From Chitinophagaceae bacterium (lineage in GTDB: Bacteria; Bacteroidota; Bacteroidia; Chitinophagales; Chitinophagaceae), in the NCBI GenBank assembly GCA_947372235.1, contig CANBSW010000008.1, positions 1 through 51,833 on the forward strand: DNA of 51,833 bases, given 5' to 3'. Of this stretch, positions 22,654-31,714 are shown piece after piece. Made by a program: the position numbers and the translations under genes. The notes under the pieces are model-generated. The model ran no database searches, was not told where the DNA came from, and saw only the letters and a list, made by a program, of their open reading frames with translations. Position 1 is the stretch's first letter. The number at the start of each line of letters is the position of its first letter.

Positions 22654-23842
22654 AGCTTATATCGTAATAGCCCAACAGGAATGGGCACTGAATTTGGGGA
22701 GTAATGCACGAAACCTTGCAGTTACATTCAACCAAAACTATCCGGTAATGTATGTAAATCCGGCAGTAGATATCAGATCGATCATAAAGACCATTCATAC
22801 CAAACACGGAAGAAAAAGATTGTTATTAGGTTTGGGACTAGGAAAAAATACAGAAAAGGTTAGCCTCACTATGTGGGTACACACCCCTTCCAGTATTGCC
22901 ATTTCTATCAATTGGTTAAAAAATATTACCATCTACAACTGGTGTAATAAAAGAAATGGCAGGAGTTTTTTTAAAAGCTTAAAAAAAGCGGTACATAAGA
23001 TAGGCTGGATAAAAGAAAAATGTGTTGTGTTTAATGACAGCCAGATGTTTACGGGATTATTCACTAAAAATTATTTTCAACCGCTTTTGAATTTTTATTA
23101 TATCCGGGACAACCTGATCGAGCATCCTTATTTTGCTTTTCATGGAAGCAGAATTGAACCGCTTACCATTGAGCAGGCAGATGCAATATTTGCCAATTCT
23201 GCCTATCTCTCAAACTATGCATCCAATCATAATCAATTAAGTCTTGATATTGGCCAGGGTTGTGAATTAGACATGTATGATGCTGATAAAACCTATCCTG
23301 CTCCGGCAGATATAGCTGCAATACCGCATCCCCGAATTGGATACATTGGTTTCTTAACCGGTGAAAGATTAGACATATCATTATTGGAAGAGATCGCTGA
23401 AGCCAGAAAAGACTGGAGTATTGTATTAATTGGTCCGGAAGAAAGCAGGTTCAGAGAAAGTAAACTGCATCAGATATCCAATGTATATTTTCTTGGTTCA
23501 CGAAAGCCTGTTGAATTGCCGGGATATCTTCAACAATTGGATGTTTGCCTGAATCCACAATTGATCAATCCTTTAACGGTTGGAAACTATCCCAGAAAAA
23601 TTGACGAGTACCTTGCGATGGGAAAACCAACTGTAGCAACAGATACCCCTGCTATGCATATGTTCTTACCTTTTGTTTATCTTGCGGTAGGAACCAAAGC
23701 TTATATCAGCTCAATTGAAAAAGCAATGGAAGAAAGGACAGCAGAAGAAATCGCCAAATCCATAGATTTTGCAAAAGGTCATACATGGGAGGCTTGCGTT
23801 GAAAAGATCTATGCAGTACAAAAACAATTATTGAATGCGTAA
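22637..23842 (+). CDS. Glycosyltransferase, GT-B fold
   Basis: 401 residues. The first half has IAQQEWALNLGSNARNLAV and a long middle part with YYIRDNLIEHPYF and ADAIFANSAYL; the second half has the GT-B nucleotide-sugar site with RIGYIGFLTGERLD, VLIGPEE, NVYFLGSRKPVELPGYLQQLDVCLNP and YPRKIDEYLAMGKPTVATD. This fits the glycosyltransferase-1/4-like group often found in Bacteroidota exopolysaccharide loci. The donor sugar is unknown. It overlaps the next gene by 8 bases. Confidence 0.85.
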   Translation: MSKKTEAYIVIAQQEWALNLGSNARNLAVTFNQNYPVMYVNPAVDIRSIIKTIHTKHGRKRLLLGLGLGKNTEKVSLTMWVHTPSSIAISINWLKNITIYNWCNKRNGRSFFKSLKKAVHKIGWIKEKCVVFNDSQMFTGLFTKNYFQPLLNFYYIRDNLIEHPYFAFHGSRIEPLTIEQADAIFANSAYLSNYASNHNQLSLDIGQGCELDMYDADKTYPAPADIAAIPHPRIGYIGFLTGERLDISLLEEIAEARKDWSIVLIGPEESRFRESKLHQISNVYFLGSRKPVELPGYLQQLDVCLNPQLINPLTVGNYPRKIDEYLAMGKPTVATDTPAMHMFLPFVYLAVGTKAYISSIEKAMEERTAEEIAKSIDFAKGHTWEACVEKIYAVQKQLLNA

Positions 23843-24845
23843 GTTCATTTCTATATTAAAGGAAACTCCACTAAGAGAAACGCCACATAAATACCCAGGA
23901 CTTGATGGTGCAAAGGGATTATTGATACTAATGGTGGTAATGACACACTGTTTACCACATAGTATGGTCTTATATTTCATGTATTTCTTTCATATGCCAT
24001 TATTCATGGCATTAAGTGGTTTTCTTGTGAAAGTGAGTACGTTTAAAGAAGGTTTCTCGGGTTATGGAAAAAGGATGTTACACAGATTGATTATACCCTG
24101 GGTAATCGCCACGATCATTTTCCTCCCTTTTCGATTTAGCTCTGGGCATAACACTGAACTGGGATTTTATGATTTAATTTATCCATATTATCACTTATGG
24201 TATATTCCTGCCTATTTATTGGGAGCTTTTCTCTGTTACAGTATTCTGAGATGGAGGGTTCCTGTTTGGCTTTTATTATTTCTTGGAGCTTTGGTAAACA
24301 TTATATGGTATAATATATATCGTGATTCACAGATTTCTGTAGGTGAACTGCCCTTATTTTGGCTAGGTGATAAGCGTCTGTTTTCTTATTTATTCTTTTT
24401 TATTCTAGGATTTGCAATTCGTAATAAACTGATACATTTCAATTATAAATTATGGCCAATAATCATTCTAATAACTGCCAGTTTTATTTCGTTGGTGATA
24501 TTGATATTCGGACATTATCCAAACTGGATCAATGTTTGGCCTTATCTGATCTTTAATACTGCTTTGGTCATATTTGTATTGGTTTTTATTGCCCCTAATA
24601 ATTGGTTACAAAACAAATTACTGTTAAGATTAAATCAAAAATCGCTGGGCATTTATTTATATCACCCATTGTTGCAGATTTCCATTTATACTTTCATACT
24701 TCATGACAGAGCCCAGAAACAAACCAGCCATTTAACTGCGTTTCTGGTTTTTTTAGCCGTGATCTCAGGCACTTTGTTATTGGTAAGAATATTACGTCAT
24801 TGGAAAATTACTGATAAGCTAATGTTGGGCAATTTAAAAAGATGA
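23835..24845 (+). CDS. Acyltransferase family 3 membrane protein
   Basis: 336 residues, about ten hydrophobic segments. The N-terminal block YPGLDGAKGLLILMVVMTHC, with the conserved histidine on the first helix, and the later LWYIPAYLLGA and LGIYLYHPLLQ are marks of acyltransferase-3 (OafA/WcjE-like) enzymes, which transfer acetyl or succinyl groups to sugars across the membrane. In this cluster it probably decorates the exopolysaccharide. It overlaps the preceding glycosyltransferase gene by 8 bases, so translation is coupled. Confidence 0.9.
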   Translation: MRKFISILKETPLRETPHKYPGLDGAKGLLILMVVMTHCLPHSMVLYFMYFFHMPLFMALSGFLVKVSTFKEGFSGYGKRMLHRLIIPWVIATIIFLPFRFSSGHNTELGFYDLIYPYYHLWYIPAYLLGAFLCYSILRWRVPVWLLLFLGALVNIIWYNIYRDSQISVGELPLFWLGDKRLFSYLFFFILGFAIRNKLIHFNYKLWPIIILITASFISLVILIFGHYPNWINVWPYLIFNTALVIFVLVFIAPNNWLQNKLLLRLNQKSLGIYLYHPLLQISIYTFILHDRAQKQTSHLTAFLVFLAVISGTLLLVRILRHWKITDKLMLGNLKR

Positions 24846-24848
24846 GGT

Positions 24849-26003
24849 ATGCCGGAGAAAAAAAACATCAGTATAGAAGCTCAAAGACTGTTCAGAAAAC
24901 AAAAACATGGAATGGATGTAGTGGCGTTGGAATTGCTGCAACGTTTACGAAATGCTGAAACAGAATTTGCGATTAAAGTTTTAGTAAAAGAGGATGAAGA
25001 CCCCTGCCTTCAAAACAGCAAAAATTTTTCCGTTACAACAATACCTCCTGCTTTTTATCCTTTGTGGGAGCAATGGGTATTGCCAAGATTCTTATCAAAC
25101 AACAAAACAGACCTGTTACATTGTACCGGTAATACAGCACCAATTTGGGGTAAAACACCATTGCTGGTAACGATTCATGATCTGATCTTTCTGGAAGAGA
25201 ATTATCTTTTCAAAAAAGATGGAGGCAGTTTGTATCAACGTTTTGGCAATTTTTACAGAAGCCTTGTAGTACCCATCATTGCAAAAAAAGCAACATATAT
25301 CATTACCGTTTCTGAATTTCAAAGACAGCTTATCATGAAACGTTTGCGAATACCTGCAAATAAAATTTCTGTGGTATACAATGGCGCCGATGAACGTTTT
25401 TTTAAAAAAGCAACCCGGCCTGAGATCGAAACAGCCCGCCAAAAATATAAGATTGGTGATGACCCGTATTTCTTTTTTCTGGCCAATACAGAGCCAAGAA
25501 AGAATACGGATGGTGTGATCAAGGCATTCTTTTTATTCTGTAAAAAATATCCTGAGTTTACTCATAACCTTGTGATCAAAGGATTAACAGATGAGATCCT
25601 GAAGAAAAAAATAGCTGATCTGGGTGCAGAAACTGTTACAGAAAGGATACACAGGGTTGGCTATATTGATTATGATGATCTTCCATTGTTATATCAGGGG
25701 GCAAGTATTTTATGGTTTCCTTCATTTAGTGAGGGTTTTGGTTTACCTATTGTAGAAGCAATGGCAGGAGGAACACCCGTGATCACATCAAATATCAGTG
25801 TGATGCCTGAAATTGCCGGAAACGCCGCTTTATATATCAATCCCTTTAAACACGAAGAATTGGTGGAACAAACCTATTTACTACTAACAAATGAAGTTTT
25901 GAAAAATGAGCTGATCAATAAAGGGGAAAACATAGCAAGTAAATTTACCTGGACAAGTTCAGTAAATGAACTGCTAAAAGTATACAGACAATTAATTGCG
26001 TAA
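24849..26003 (+). CDS. Glycosyltransferase family 4
   Basis: 384 residues of the GT-B fold. N-terminal IEAQRLFRKQKHGMDVVALELL is the acceptor-side pattern of GT4 mannosyltransferase-like enzymes. The C-terminal donor site has FFLANTEPRKNTDGVIKAF, RVGYIDYDDLPLLYQGAS, FPSFSEGFGLPIVEAMAGG and TPVITSNISVMPEIAGNAA. It is the last plus-strand gene of the main operon; its stop lies two bases from the stop of the convergent acetyltransferase gene. Confidence 0.92.
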   Translation: MPEKKNISIEAQRLFRKQKHGMDVVALELLQRLRNAETEFAIKVLVKEDEDPCLQNSKNFSVTTIPPAFYPLWEQWVLPRFLSNNKTDLLHCTGNTAPIWGKTPLLVTIHDLIFLEENYLFKKDGGSLYQRFGNFYRSLVVPIIAKKATYIITVSEFQRQLIMKRLRIPANKISVVYNGADERFFKKATRPEIETARQKYKIGDDPYFFFLANTEPRKNTDGVIKAFFLFCKKYPEFTHNLVIKGLTDEILKKKIADLGAETVTERIHRVGYIDYDDLPLLYQGASILWFPSFSEGFGLPIVEAMAGGTPVITSNISVMPEIAGNAALYINPFKHEELVEQTYLLLTNEVLKNELINKGENIASKFTWTSSVNELLKVYRQLIA

Positions 26004-26005
26004 AC

Positions 26006-26626
26006 TTATTTTGCCGGCCTCTCCCAGGTTTCTGTTGCAGGATTGTATTGTTTGATCACTTTTGCTGGGTTTCCTGCCACTACACTAAATGGGGGCACAC
26101 TCTTGGTAACTACGGCTCCTCCGGCTACTACACTGTGTTTTCCAATGGTTACACCTGCGGTTAAAATGGCATTGGCTGCTATCCAGCAATCATCTTCTAC
26201 TGTTATCTGGCCGGTGGTTACAGGTTGTTCTTCAATGGAAATAGTTATATCAGTATAAGTATGATTCAAGCCACTCATTACAATATTCTGGGCAAGTATT
26301 ACATGATTGCCAATAGTAACAGGGCCAATGATCACATTACCGATCCCTATTCTGGAATGATTGCCAATATGAACCGCACCTACACCATTGTTTACCGTAG
26401 CAAAATCTTCTACCGTACTGTAATCACCAATACTGAATGGTTGAAAAGGCAATACATCCATACGTGTTCTCCTGCAAATGGTTACCCCCTTTCCTTTTTT
26501 ATGAAAGAATGGGTTTACAAACCAGCTTACCCATAACCTGGGCCTTGCCTGGTGTGAAGGAATCAAACACCAATGAACAAATTTTTTTAAAGCGGGGCTA
26601 TTTTTTATGGTCTGGACAAACGACAT
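26006..26626 (-). CDS. Left-handed-beta-helix acetyltransferase
   Basis: 206 residues with repeating hexapeptides ([LIV]-G-x4) from about 75 to 190: IGDYSTVEDFATVNNG, IGNHSRIGIGNVIIGPVTIG, then GLNHTYTD with the likely catalytic histidine, and IAANAILTAGVTIGKHSVVAGGAVV. This is the WcaF/maltose-O-acetyltransferase-like group that acetylates sugars from acetyl-CoA. It is placed on the minus strand just before a glycosyltransferase gene that starts 5 bases away, so the two form a small operon inside the polysaccharide region. Confidence 0.9.
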   Translation of the reverse strand: MSFVQTIKNSPALKKFVHWCLIPSHQARPRLWVSWFVNPFFHKKGKGVTICRRTRMDVLPFQPFSIGDYSTVEDFATVNNGVGAVHIGNHSRIGIGNVIIGPVTIGNHVILAQNIVMSGLNHTYTDITISIEEQPVTTGQITVEDDCWIAANAILTAGVTIGKHSVVAGGAVVTKSVPPFSVVAGNPAKVIKQYNPATETWERPAK

Positions 26627-26630
26627 AGGG

Positions 26631-27491
26631 CTATTTTTTAAAAAGGTGTTTCTTTATCCGCATACTCAATGCACTTTTCAAACCACCATCCAATTGAATT
26701 CTACGATCACTTGTCCAAACTCGTCCGTCATAACCATCCACCAAAGCGATCTTGCCACCTGCATTCTGCAGTCTTAATGCCATCATTCCATCTTCAGTAG
26801 CATTTGTTTCTATTACACCGGCAGCTCCTCTGAAAGTTCTTTGGGTTTCTATATCATATCCATTCAAATCAATCCCTTTCTGTTTTACAAAACCGCAATT
26901 AAACCCCAGTACATTTAAAAAAGGTTGTGTTCTTTCTTTTTTCCTGATAATAAAACTGCTCATCGTTTCATAAATGGCGTATTGCCAGCGGGGGGTTTGT
27001 GGGCCGGGAAGAAATGAATAGCTTCCATGAACACAATAAACAGGCACGTTTTCTCCATCTATCATAGTTTTTGCCATTGCTGAAATCCAACCCGGAGGAT
27101 ATAAAGTATCACTGTCACCCGTAAGAATATATTTCCCTTTTGCATAATGCATACCGGCAGTGCGTGCATGCCCCACCCCTTGCTTGGTTTCGAGTAAAGT
27201 TTGAACACCGAGTTTTTTCAATAAAGAGGCAGTTCCATCCGTAGAATTATTATCTACAATGATCAGTTCAACCGGATATTTTGTATTTGTATTGGCAAGA
27301 GAGAGCAACGTATGTAAAATCCCCTCTTCCTCATTCCATGCAGGAATAACAACGCTTACCAATGGTTCCGGATGGGTAAATAGGATCAGTTTCTTTTGTA
27401 AGGCTTCAATTTCTTCATTACTGTATTCGCTGATCCGTAATGGTTTCTTCAGAATAGCGGTTACCCAGTCGGGTGTTTGAAAATCTATCAT
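26631..27491 (-). CDS. Glycosyltransferase family 2
   Basis: 286 residues. The GT-A start is LVSVVIPAWNEEEGILHTLLSL, with ELIIVDNNSTDGT, the stretch TKQGVGHARTAGMHYAKG and the metal site TGDSDTLYPPGW. After that comes a longer acceptor region with NATEDGMMALRLQNAGGK. There is no membrane segment. It is the first gene of a two-gene minus-strand unit with the acetyltransferase and is divergent from the glycosyltransferase gene at 27651, sharing a 159-base control region. Confidence 0.9.
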   Translation of the reverse strand: MIDFQTPDWVTAILKKPLRISEYSNEEIEALQKKLILFTHPEPLVSVVIPAWNEEEGILHTLLSLANTNTKYPVELIIVDNNSTDGTASLLKKLGVQTLLETKQGVGHARTAGMHYAKGKYILTGDSDTLYPPGWISAMAKTMIDGENVPVYCVHGSYSFLPGPQTPRWQYAIYETMSSFIIRKKERTQPFLNVLGFNCGFVKQKGIDLNGYDIETQRTFRGAAGVIETNATEDGMMALRLQNAGGKIALVDGYDGRVWTSDRRIQLDGGLKSALSMRIKKHLFKK

Positions 27492-27624
27492 ACAGTGGAT
27501 TCTAAAGTTAGATTAACTTAATAAAGTTACACCATATATTAACCCCGAACAATTAAAAAACAGTTTGTAAATGAAGATATACAAGCTGAAGATTAATGGA
27601 AAAATTTTGATAAATTGTATACGA

Positions 27625-27632
27625 TATCTTTG
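27625..27632 (+). promoter_or_regulatory. -7 promoter element of the last exopolysaccharide glycosyltransferase
   Basis: TATCTTTG is an exact TAnnTTTG element, with TTTTG 15 bases upstream. It supports the ATG at 27651 as start, because a TTG at 27615 would lie upstream of transcription. Confidence 0.65.
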
Positions 27633-27650
27633 TTACTTAATCTGTTTTAT

Positions 27651-28829
27651 ATGAACCGGATCGAGATCATTTTATGGGTTTCAGTTGCAATCATTTTCTA
27701 TGCATTTCTTGGATATGGAATCATATTATATATTTTAGTAAAACTGAAGCGATTAACAGGATCATCCAAAACAGTTTCCCAATCATTATTTGAACCAGAA
27801 GTCACACTAGTGATACCCTGTTTTAATGAAGCAGATATAATGGAGGGGAAGATCTCCAACAGCAGATTACTGGATTATCCTGCATCAAAACTTACATTGG
27901 TATTTATTACAGATGGATCATCTGATCATTTCAGGGAAGTGTTGTTGAAACATAATGATATTCAATTATTGCATGAAGACCGCCGCGGAGGTAAAACAGC
28001 TGCAGAAAACAGGGCCATGCTTTTTATAAAAACCCCGTTTGTTATTTTTTCTGATGCAAATACCCAACTAAACAAAGAAGCGATCCGCAATATTGTAAAA
28101 CACTTTGCAGATGATACTGTAGGCTGTGTATCAGGAGAGAAAAGAGTAATGACTGAAGAAGCCGACAGTGCCAGTGCTGCTGGCGAGGGTATTTACTGGA
28201 AATATGAATCGCTATTAAAAAAACTGGATTCCGAATTATACAGTGCGGTTGGGGCTGCAGGCGAATTGGTTGCCTTTAGAACTGCCTTGTATCAGGATCT
28301 TCCTGAAGATACTTTGCTTGATGATTTTATGCAATCCATGCAAATGGCTGCAAAGGGCTATAAAATTGTTTATGAACCTGAAGCGTATGCCGCAGAAACT
28401 GCCTCGGCTAATGTAAAAGAAGAGTTGAAAAGAAAGATAAGGATCTCTGCAGGTGGTTGGCAATCGATGAAAAGACTTTCCGGTATTTTACGGTTTACCA
28501 AAACACCTGTATTGTATTTTCAATATATTTCTCACCGTGTGTTAAGGTGGACGGTAACACCCTTTTTACTCATACTCGTCTTTTTTATCAATATACCACT
28601 GGCATTGAATGATAGCCTATTTTATCAATTAATGTTTCTTGCACAGGTTTTATTTTATGGTGCCGCAATGGCAGGATATATTTTAGAACATAAAAAGATC
28701 CGCTTTAAACCATTATTCGTTCCTTATTATTTCTGTGTAATGAATTATGCAGTACTGGCTGGATTAAAAAGATTTCTATCCGGAAAACAACAGGGAGCCT
28801 GGGATAAGGCTAAAAGAAAAGTTATGTAA
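27651..28829 (+). CDS. Membrane glycosyltransferase family 2
   Basis: 392 residues from the ATG at 27651. An N-terminal membrane helix (about 5-30) precedes a GT-A domain with LVIPCFNEADI, LVFITDGSSD, RGGKTAAENRAML and FSDANTQL, followed by GAAGELVAFRTAL, LLDDFMQSMQMAAKGY and three C-terminal membrane segments. The metal site is DAN where relatives have DAD, and RKIRISAGGW replaces the QxxRW block, as is common in the icaA-like branch of Bacteroidota. It has its own promoter and is convergent with the hybrid kinase gene. Confidence 0.87.
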   Translation: MNRIEIILWVSVAIIFYAFLGYGIILYILVKLKRLTGSSKTVSQSLFEPEVTLVIPCFNEADIMEGKISNSRLLDYPASKLTLVFITDGSSDHFREVLLKHNDIQLLHEDRRGGKTAAENRAMLFIKTPFVIFSDANTQLNKEAIRNIVKHFADDTVGCVSGEKRVMTEEADSASAAGEGIYWKYESLLKKLDSELYSAVGAAGELVAFRTALYQDLPEDTLLDDFMQSMQMAAKGYKIVYEPEAYAAETASANVKEELKRKIRISAGGWQSMKRLSGILRFTKTPVLYFQYISHRVLRWTVTPFLLILVFFINIPLALNDSLFYQLMFLAQVLFYGAAMAGYILEHKKIRFKPLFVPYYFCVMNYAVLAGLKRFLSGKQQGAWDKAKRKVM

Positions 28830-28837
28830 ACAATACC

Positions 28838-31678
28838 CTATGAATGGAAATTTTTCTTAAGCTGCTGAATAGCTTTGGGAGTTACATCGTTCAATTTATT
28901 GATCAATTCATCCAGTCTTGGGCCAGACTGATTATTCATCGCCAGCATTTCAATTTCCTTGATCTCTTTTTGAATAGAGGCAATCCCTAATGTATCAATG
29001 GAAGATTTTGTTTTATGAGCCAGAGTTTTTACTTTAGTAAGATCCCCGGATTTATATGCATCATTTATCTCATTTACTGCAACAGGAATCTGTTCAACAA
29101 ACAGTTCTATCATTTTTTTCATGAATGACTCATCGCCTCTGCTGATATCATTAAGGTAAGACAGGTTGTACAACAGATCCTCACTTGTGCCAATTTTACC
29201 TTCGGGCTTTTCGTCAGATATGATAACCTGTTTTTTCCCAAGCCATTTTCCACAGATATTTACAAGATCTTTTTCTGTAAATGGTTTAGACAGGTAATCA
29301 TTCATCCCTACTGCAAAATATTTTTCATCTGCGCCTTTGATGGCATTTGCTGTAAGTGCAATTATGGGAAGCTTTTCACTGATTACTTTTCTTATGTGTT
29401 TCGTAGCTTCAATTCCATCCATCACAGGCATTTGAATATCCATTAATACAAGATCAACATCTTCCTGAACGAGTATATCAATGGATTCTTTCCCATTCAA
29501 TGCTTCCAGTGTAACGGCACCGTAATTACTGAGAATAGTTGTAGCAACCACACGATTCATTTCATTATCATCTACTACCAATACCTTTTTACCGGATAGT
29601 ATCTGGGTATCTATCAGCGAAACATCCTGGTAAGGAAGATCTGCTACTGATCCTTTTTTCAGTTTTAAAATAAAGGAGATACTGGTACCTACATTTTTCT
29701 CACTTTGTACCAATATCTCACCTCCCATCAAATTCACCAGCTCTTTCGAAATACTAAGTCCAAGACCGGTTCCTCCATAGCGTCTGGTAACTGTAACATC
29801 TTCCTGTGTAAATTTTTCATAGATATTATCCACGAAATCCTCATCCATTCCGATACCGGTATCGCTAACGGTCATTTTAACCTTTTGAAAATCATCTTCA
29901 TCCTGTAATAGCTCACAGCATAAGGTAACGCCTCCTTTTTCTGTGAATTTTATCGAATTACTGATCAGGTTCAGAATTACCTGGTTAATACGATAAGGAT
30001 CGCCGATCAGAATTGGCGACAAGGCTTTGCCTTCTAGTTTTTTAGAAAGCCCGATCCCTTTTTCTTCAGCTTTATACATCATTACCTGAAGGGCTTTTTC
30101 AATAACTTCATTAGGTTCAAAACCAATGTTTTCAATACTTAATTTACCGGCTTCAATCTTTGAAAAATCAAGGATATCATTGATGATGATCAACAGATTT
30201 TCTGCCGCTTTTATAATTGTATCGTTATAAAACTGCTGTTTAGCATCCAGGCTTGTTTTGGCAAGCTGATTGGCCATACCCAGAATTGCATTCATCGGTG
30301 TTCTGATTTCATGGCTCATATTGGCCAGAAATTGATCCTTAGAACCCATCAACTGCTCAGATAATTCTTTGGCTTTCAGTAATTCATTCTCAAAATATTT
30401 CCGTTCAGAGATATCGATCCCGAATCCTATTATCATTGATAATTCATTCTGATCGTTGTATACCGGAAACATTTTTCGCAAATGTGTTACCTGTCTTCCG
30501 TCAGGTGTCAGCAGTGTATCTTCTAACTCAACAGGCTTCCCTGTGTTAACAGCTTCCAGAAACATCTTACTCCTCTTTTCTGCACCACTCGTATCTCTGT
30601 TTCTATAAACAGAATATTCAAAATCGTTTTTACCAATAATATATTTTCTTAGTTCCGGATCACTAATGGCACCCGGGTTTACGAACAGGTATCTGTGGTC
30701 CTTATCAAAAACAGCAATATCAGTAGGGATACTGTTTAAGATACTTTCATAAAATAATTTTTGTTTGTCAAGTTTATCGGTAGCCGATTTACGTTCAGAA
30801 ATATCAGTCATAAATCCTACAAAAAATCTCTCTCCTTTTATTACAATTGGAGAAATACCCAAAGCAATATCAATTTCCACCTGATCTTTTCGAATGGCAC
30901 TTACTTCAATGGTTTTATTTAATACGGGTCCGTGGCCTGTAGCAAGATAATGACCAATCCCGTTTATATGTGCTTCCCGAAATCGTTCCGGAATAATTAC
31001 ATCATGAAGTGGCTGTCCCAATGCTTCTTCCGCTGTATAACCAAAAACAGATTCTGCCTTGGCATTCCATTGAGTAATGTATCCTTTATCATTCATCACA
31101 ATTACTGCATCTATTGTGTTGTGAAAAAGAATATTGATCCTGTCTTCCGTATCTCTCAGTTCCGCTTCTGACCGTTGAAGATTATTGACCTTCAAACGAA
31201 GGTCAAGCAGTTTAATAACCTGTTTACCAAGCGTGCGTAATGTGAAAAGTTGTGTTTGGGTAAGTGTTCGTGGTTTATGATCGATCACACAAAGTGTTCC
31301 CAATGCATGTCCGCTTTCTGTTACCAGTGGCATACCGGCATAAAAACAAACATTAGGATCATCTGTTACCAGCGGGTTATCAAAAAAGCGATCGTCTTTT
31401 GATGCGTCAGGAACAACAAAAATATCATCACTCGTTAATGCATGTGCACAAAAAGCAACATCCCTGCTTGTTTCAGGAACATCCAGCCCAACTTTTGCCT
31501 TAAACCATTGACGGTTTGAATCAACCAATGTGATCAGTGAAATGGGGGTTTCACATATTTGAGAAGCCAGTTGTACGATATCATTAAAATCTTCTTCCGC
31601 ACCGGTATCAAGCACCTCGTATTGCTGTAATGCAGCAAGTCGTTGGGCTTCATTTTCTGGAATCTTACCGGTTTTCAT
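28838..31678 (-). CDS. Hybrid sensor histidine kinase (GAF-PAS-PAS-HisKA-HATPase-REC-HPt)
   Basis: 946 residues, no membrane segment. GAF domain about 20-160, PAS domains about 175-297 and 310-427, each ending in ISERK, dimerisation domain with phospho-accepting His456 (ANMSHEIRTP), ATPase domain with N574, DTGIG and YGGTGLGLSIS, receiver with Asp747 (VLMDIQMP) and K798, and an HPt domain with His888 (LAHKTKSS). All phosphorelay residues are present. The final phosphate acceptor is not in the same protein. The stand-alone receiver that opens the exopolysaccharide cluster is a candidate target; this is inference from proximity. The signal is probably cytoplasmic. Confidence 0.95.
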   Translation of the reverse strand: MKTGKIPENEAQRLAALQQYEVLDTGAEEDFNDIVQLASQICETPISLITLVDSNRQWFKAKVGLDVPETSRDVAFCAHALTSDDIFVVPDASKDDRFFDNPLVTDDPNVCFYAGMPLVTESGHALGTLCVIDHKPRTLTQTQLFTLRTLGKQVIKLLDLRLKVNNLQRSEAELRDTEDRINILFHNTIDAVIVMNDKGYITQWNAKAESVFGYTAEEALGQPLHDVIIPERFREAHINGIGHYLATGHGPVLNKTIEVSAIRKDQVEIDIALGISPIVIKGERFFVGFMTDISERKSATDKLDKQKLFYESILNSIPTDIAVFDKDHRYLFVNPGAISDPELRKYIIGKNDFEYSVYRNRDTSGAEKRSKMFLEAVNTGKPVELEDTLLTPDGRQVTHLRKMFPVYNDQNELSMIIGFGIDISERKYFENELLKAKELSEQLMGSKDQFLANMSHEIRTPMNAILGMANQLAKTSLDAKQQFYNDTIIKAAENLLIIINDILDFSKIEAGKLSIENIGFEPNEVIEKALQVMMYKAEEKGIGLSKKLEGKALSPILIGDPYRINQVILNLISNSIKFTEKGGVTLCCELLQDEDDFQKVKMTVSDTGIGMDEDFVDNIYEKFTQEDVTVTRRYGGTGLGLSISKELVNLMGGEILVQSEKNVGTSISFILKLKKGSVADLPYQDVSLIDTQILSGKKVLVVDDNEMNRVVATTILSNYGAVTLEALNGKESIDILVQEDVDLVLMDIQMPVMDGIEATKHIRKVISEKLPIIALTANAIKGADEKYFAVGMNDYLSKPFTEKDLVNICGKWLGKKQVIISDEKPEGKIGTSEDLLYNLSYLNDISRGDESFMKKMIELFVEQIPVAVNEINDAYKSGDLTKVKTLAHKTKSSIDTLGIASIQKEIKEIEMLAMNNQSGPRLDELINKLNDVTPKAIQQLKKNFHS

Positions 31679-31714
31679 TGTTTACGTTTCTTGCTTCTGC
31701 TGATAGATAAAAAA

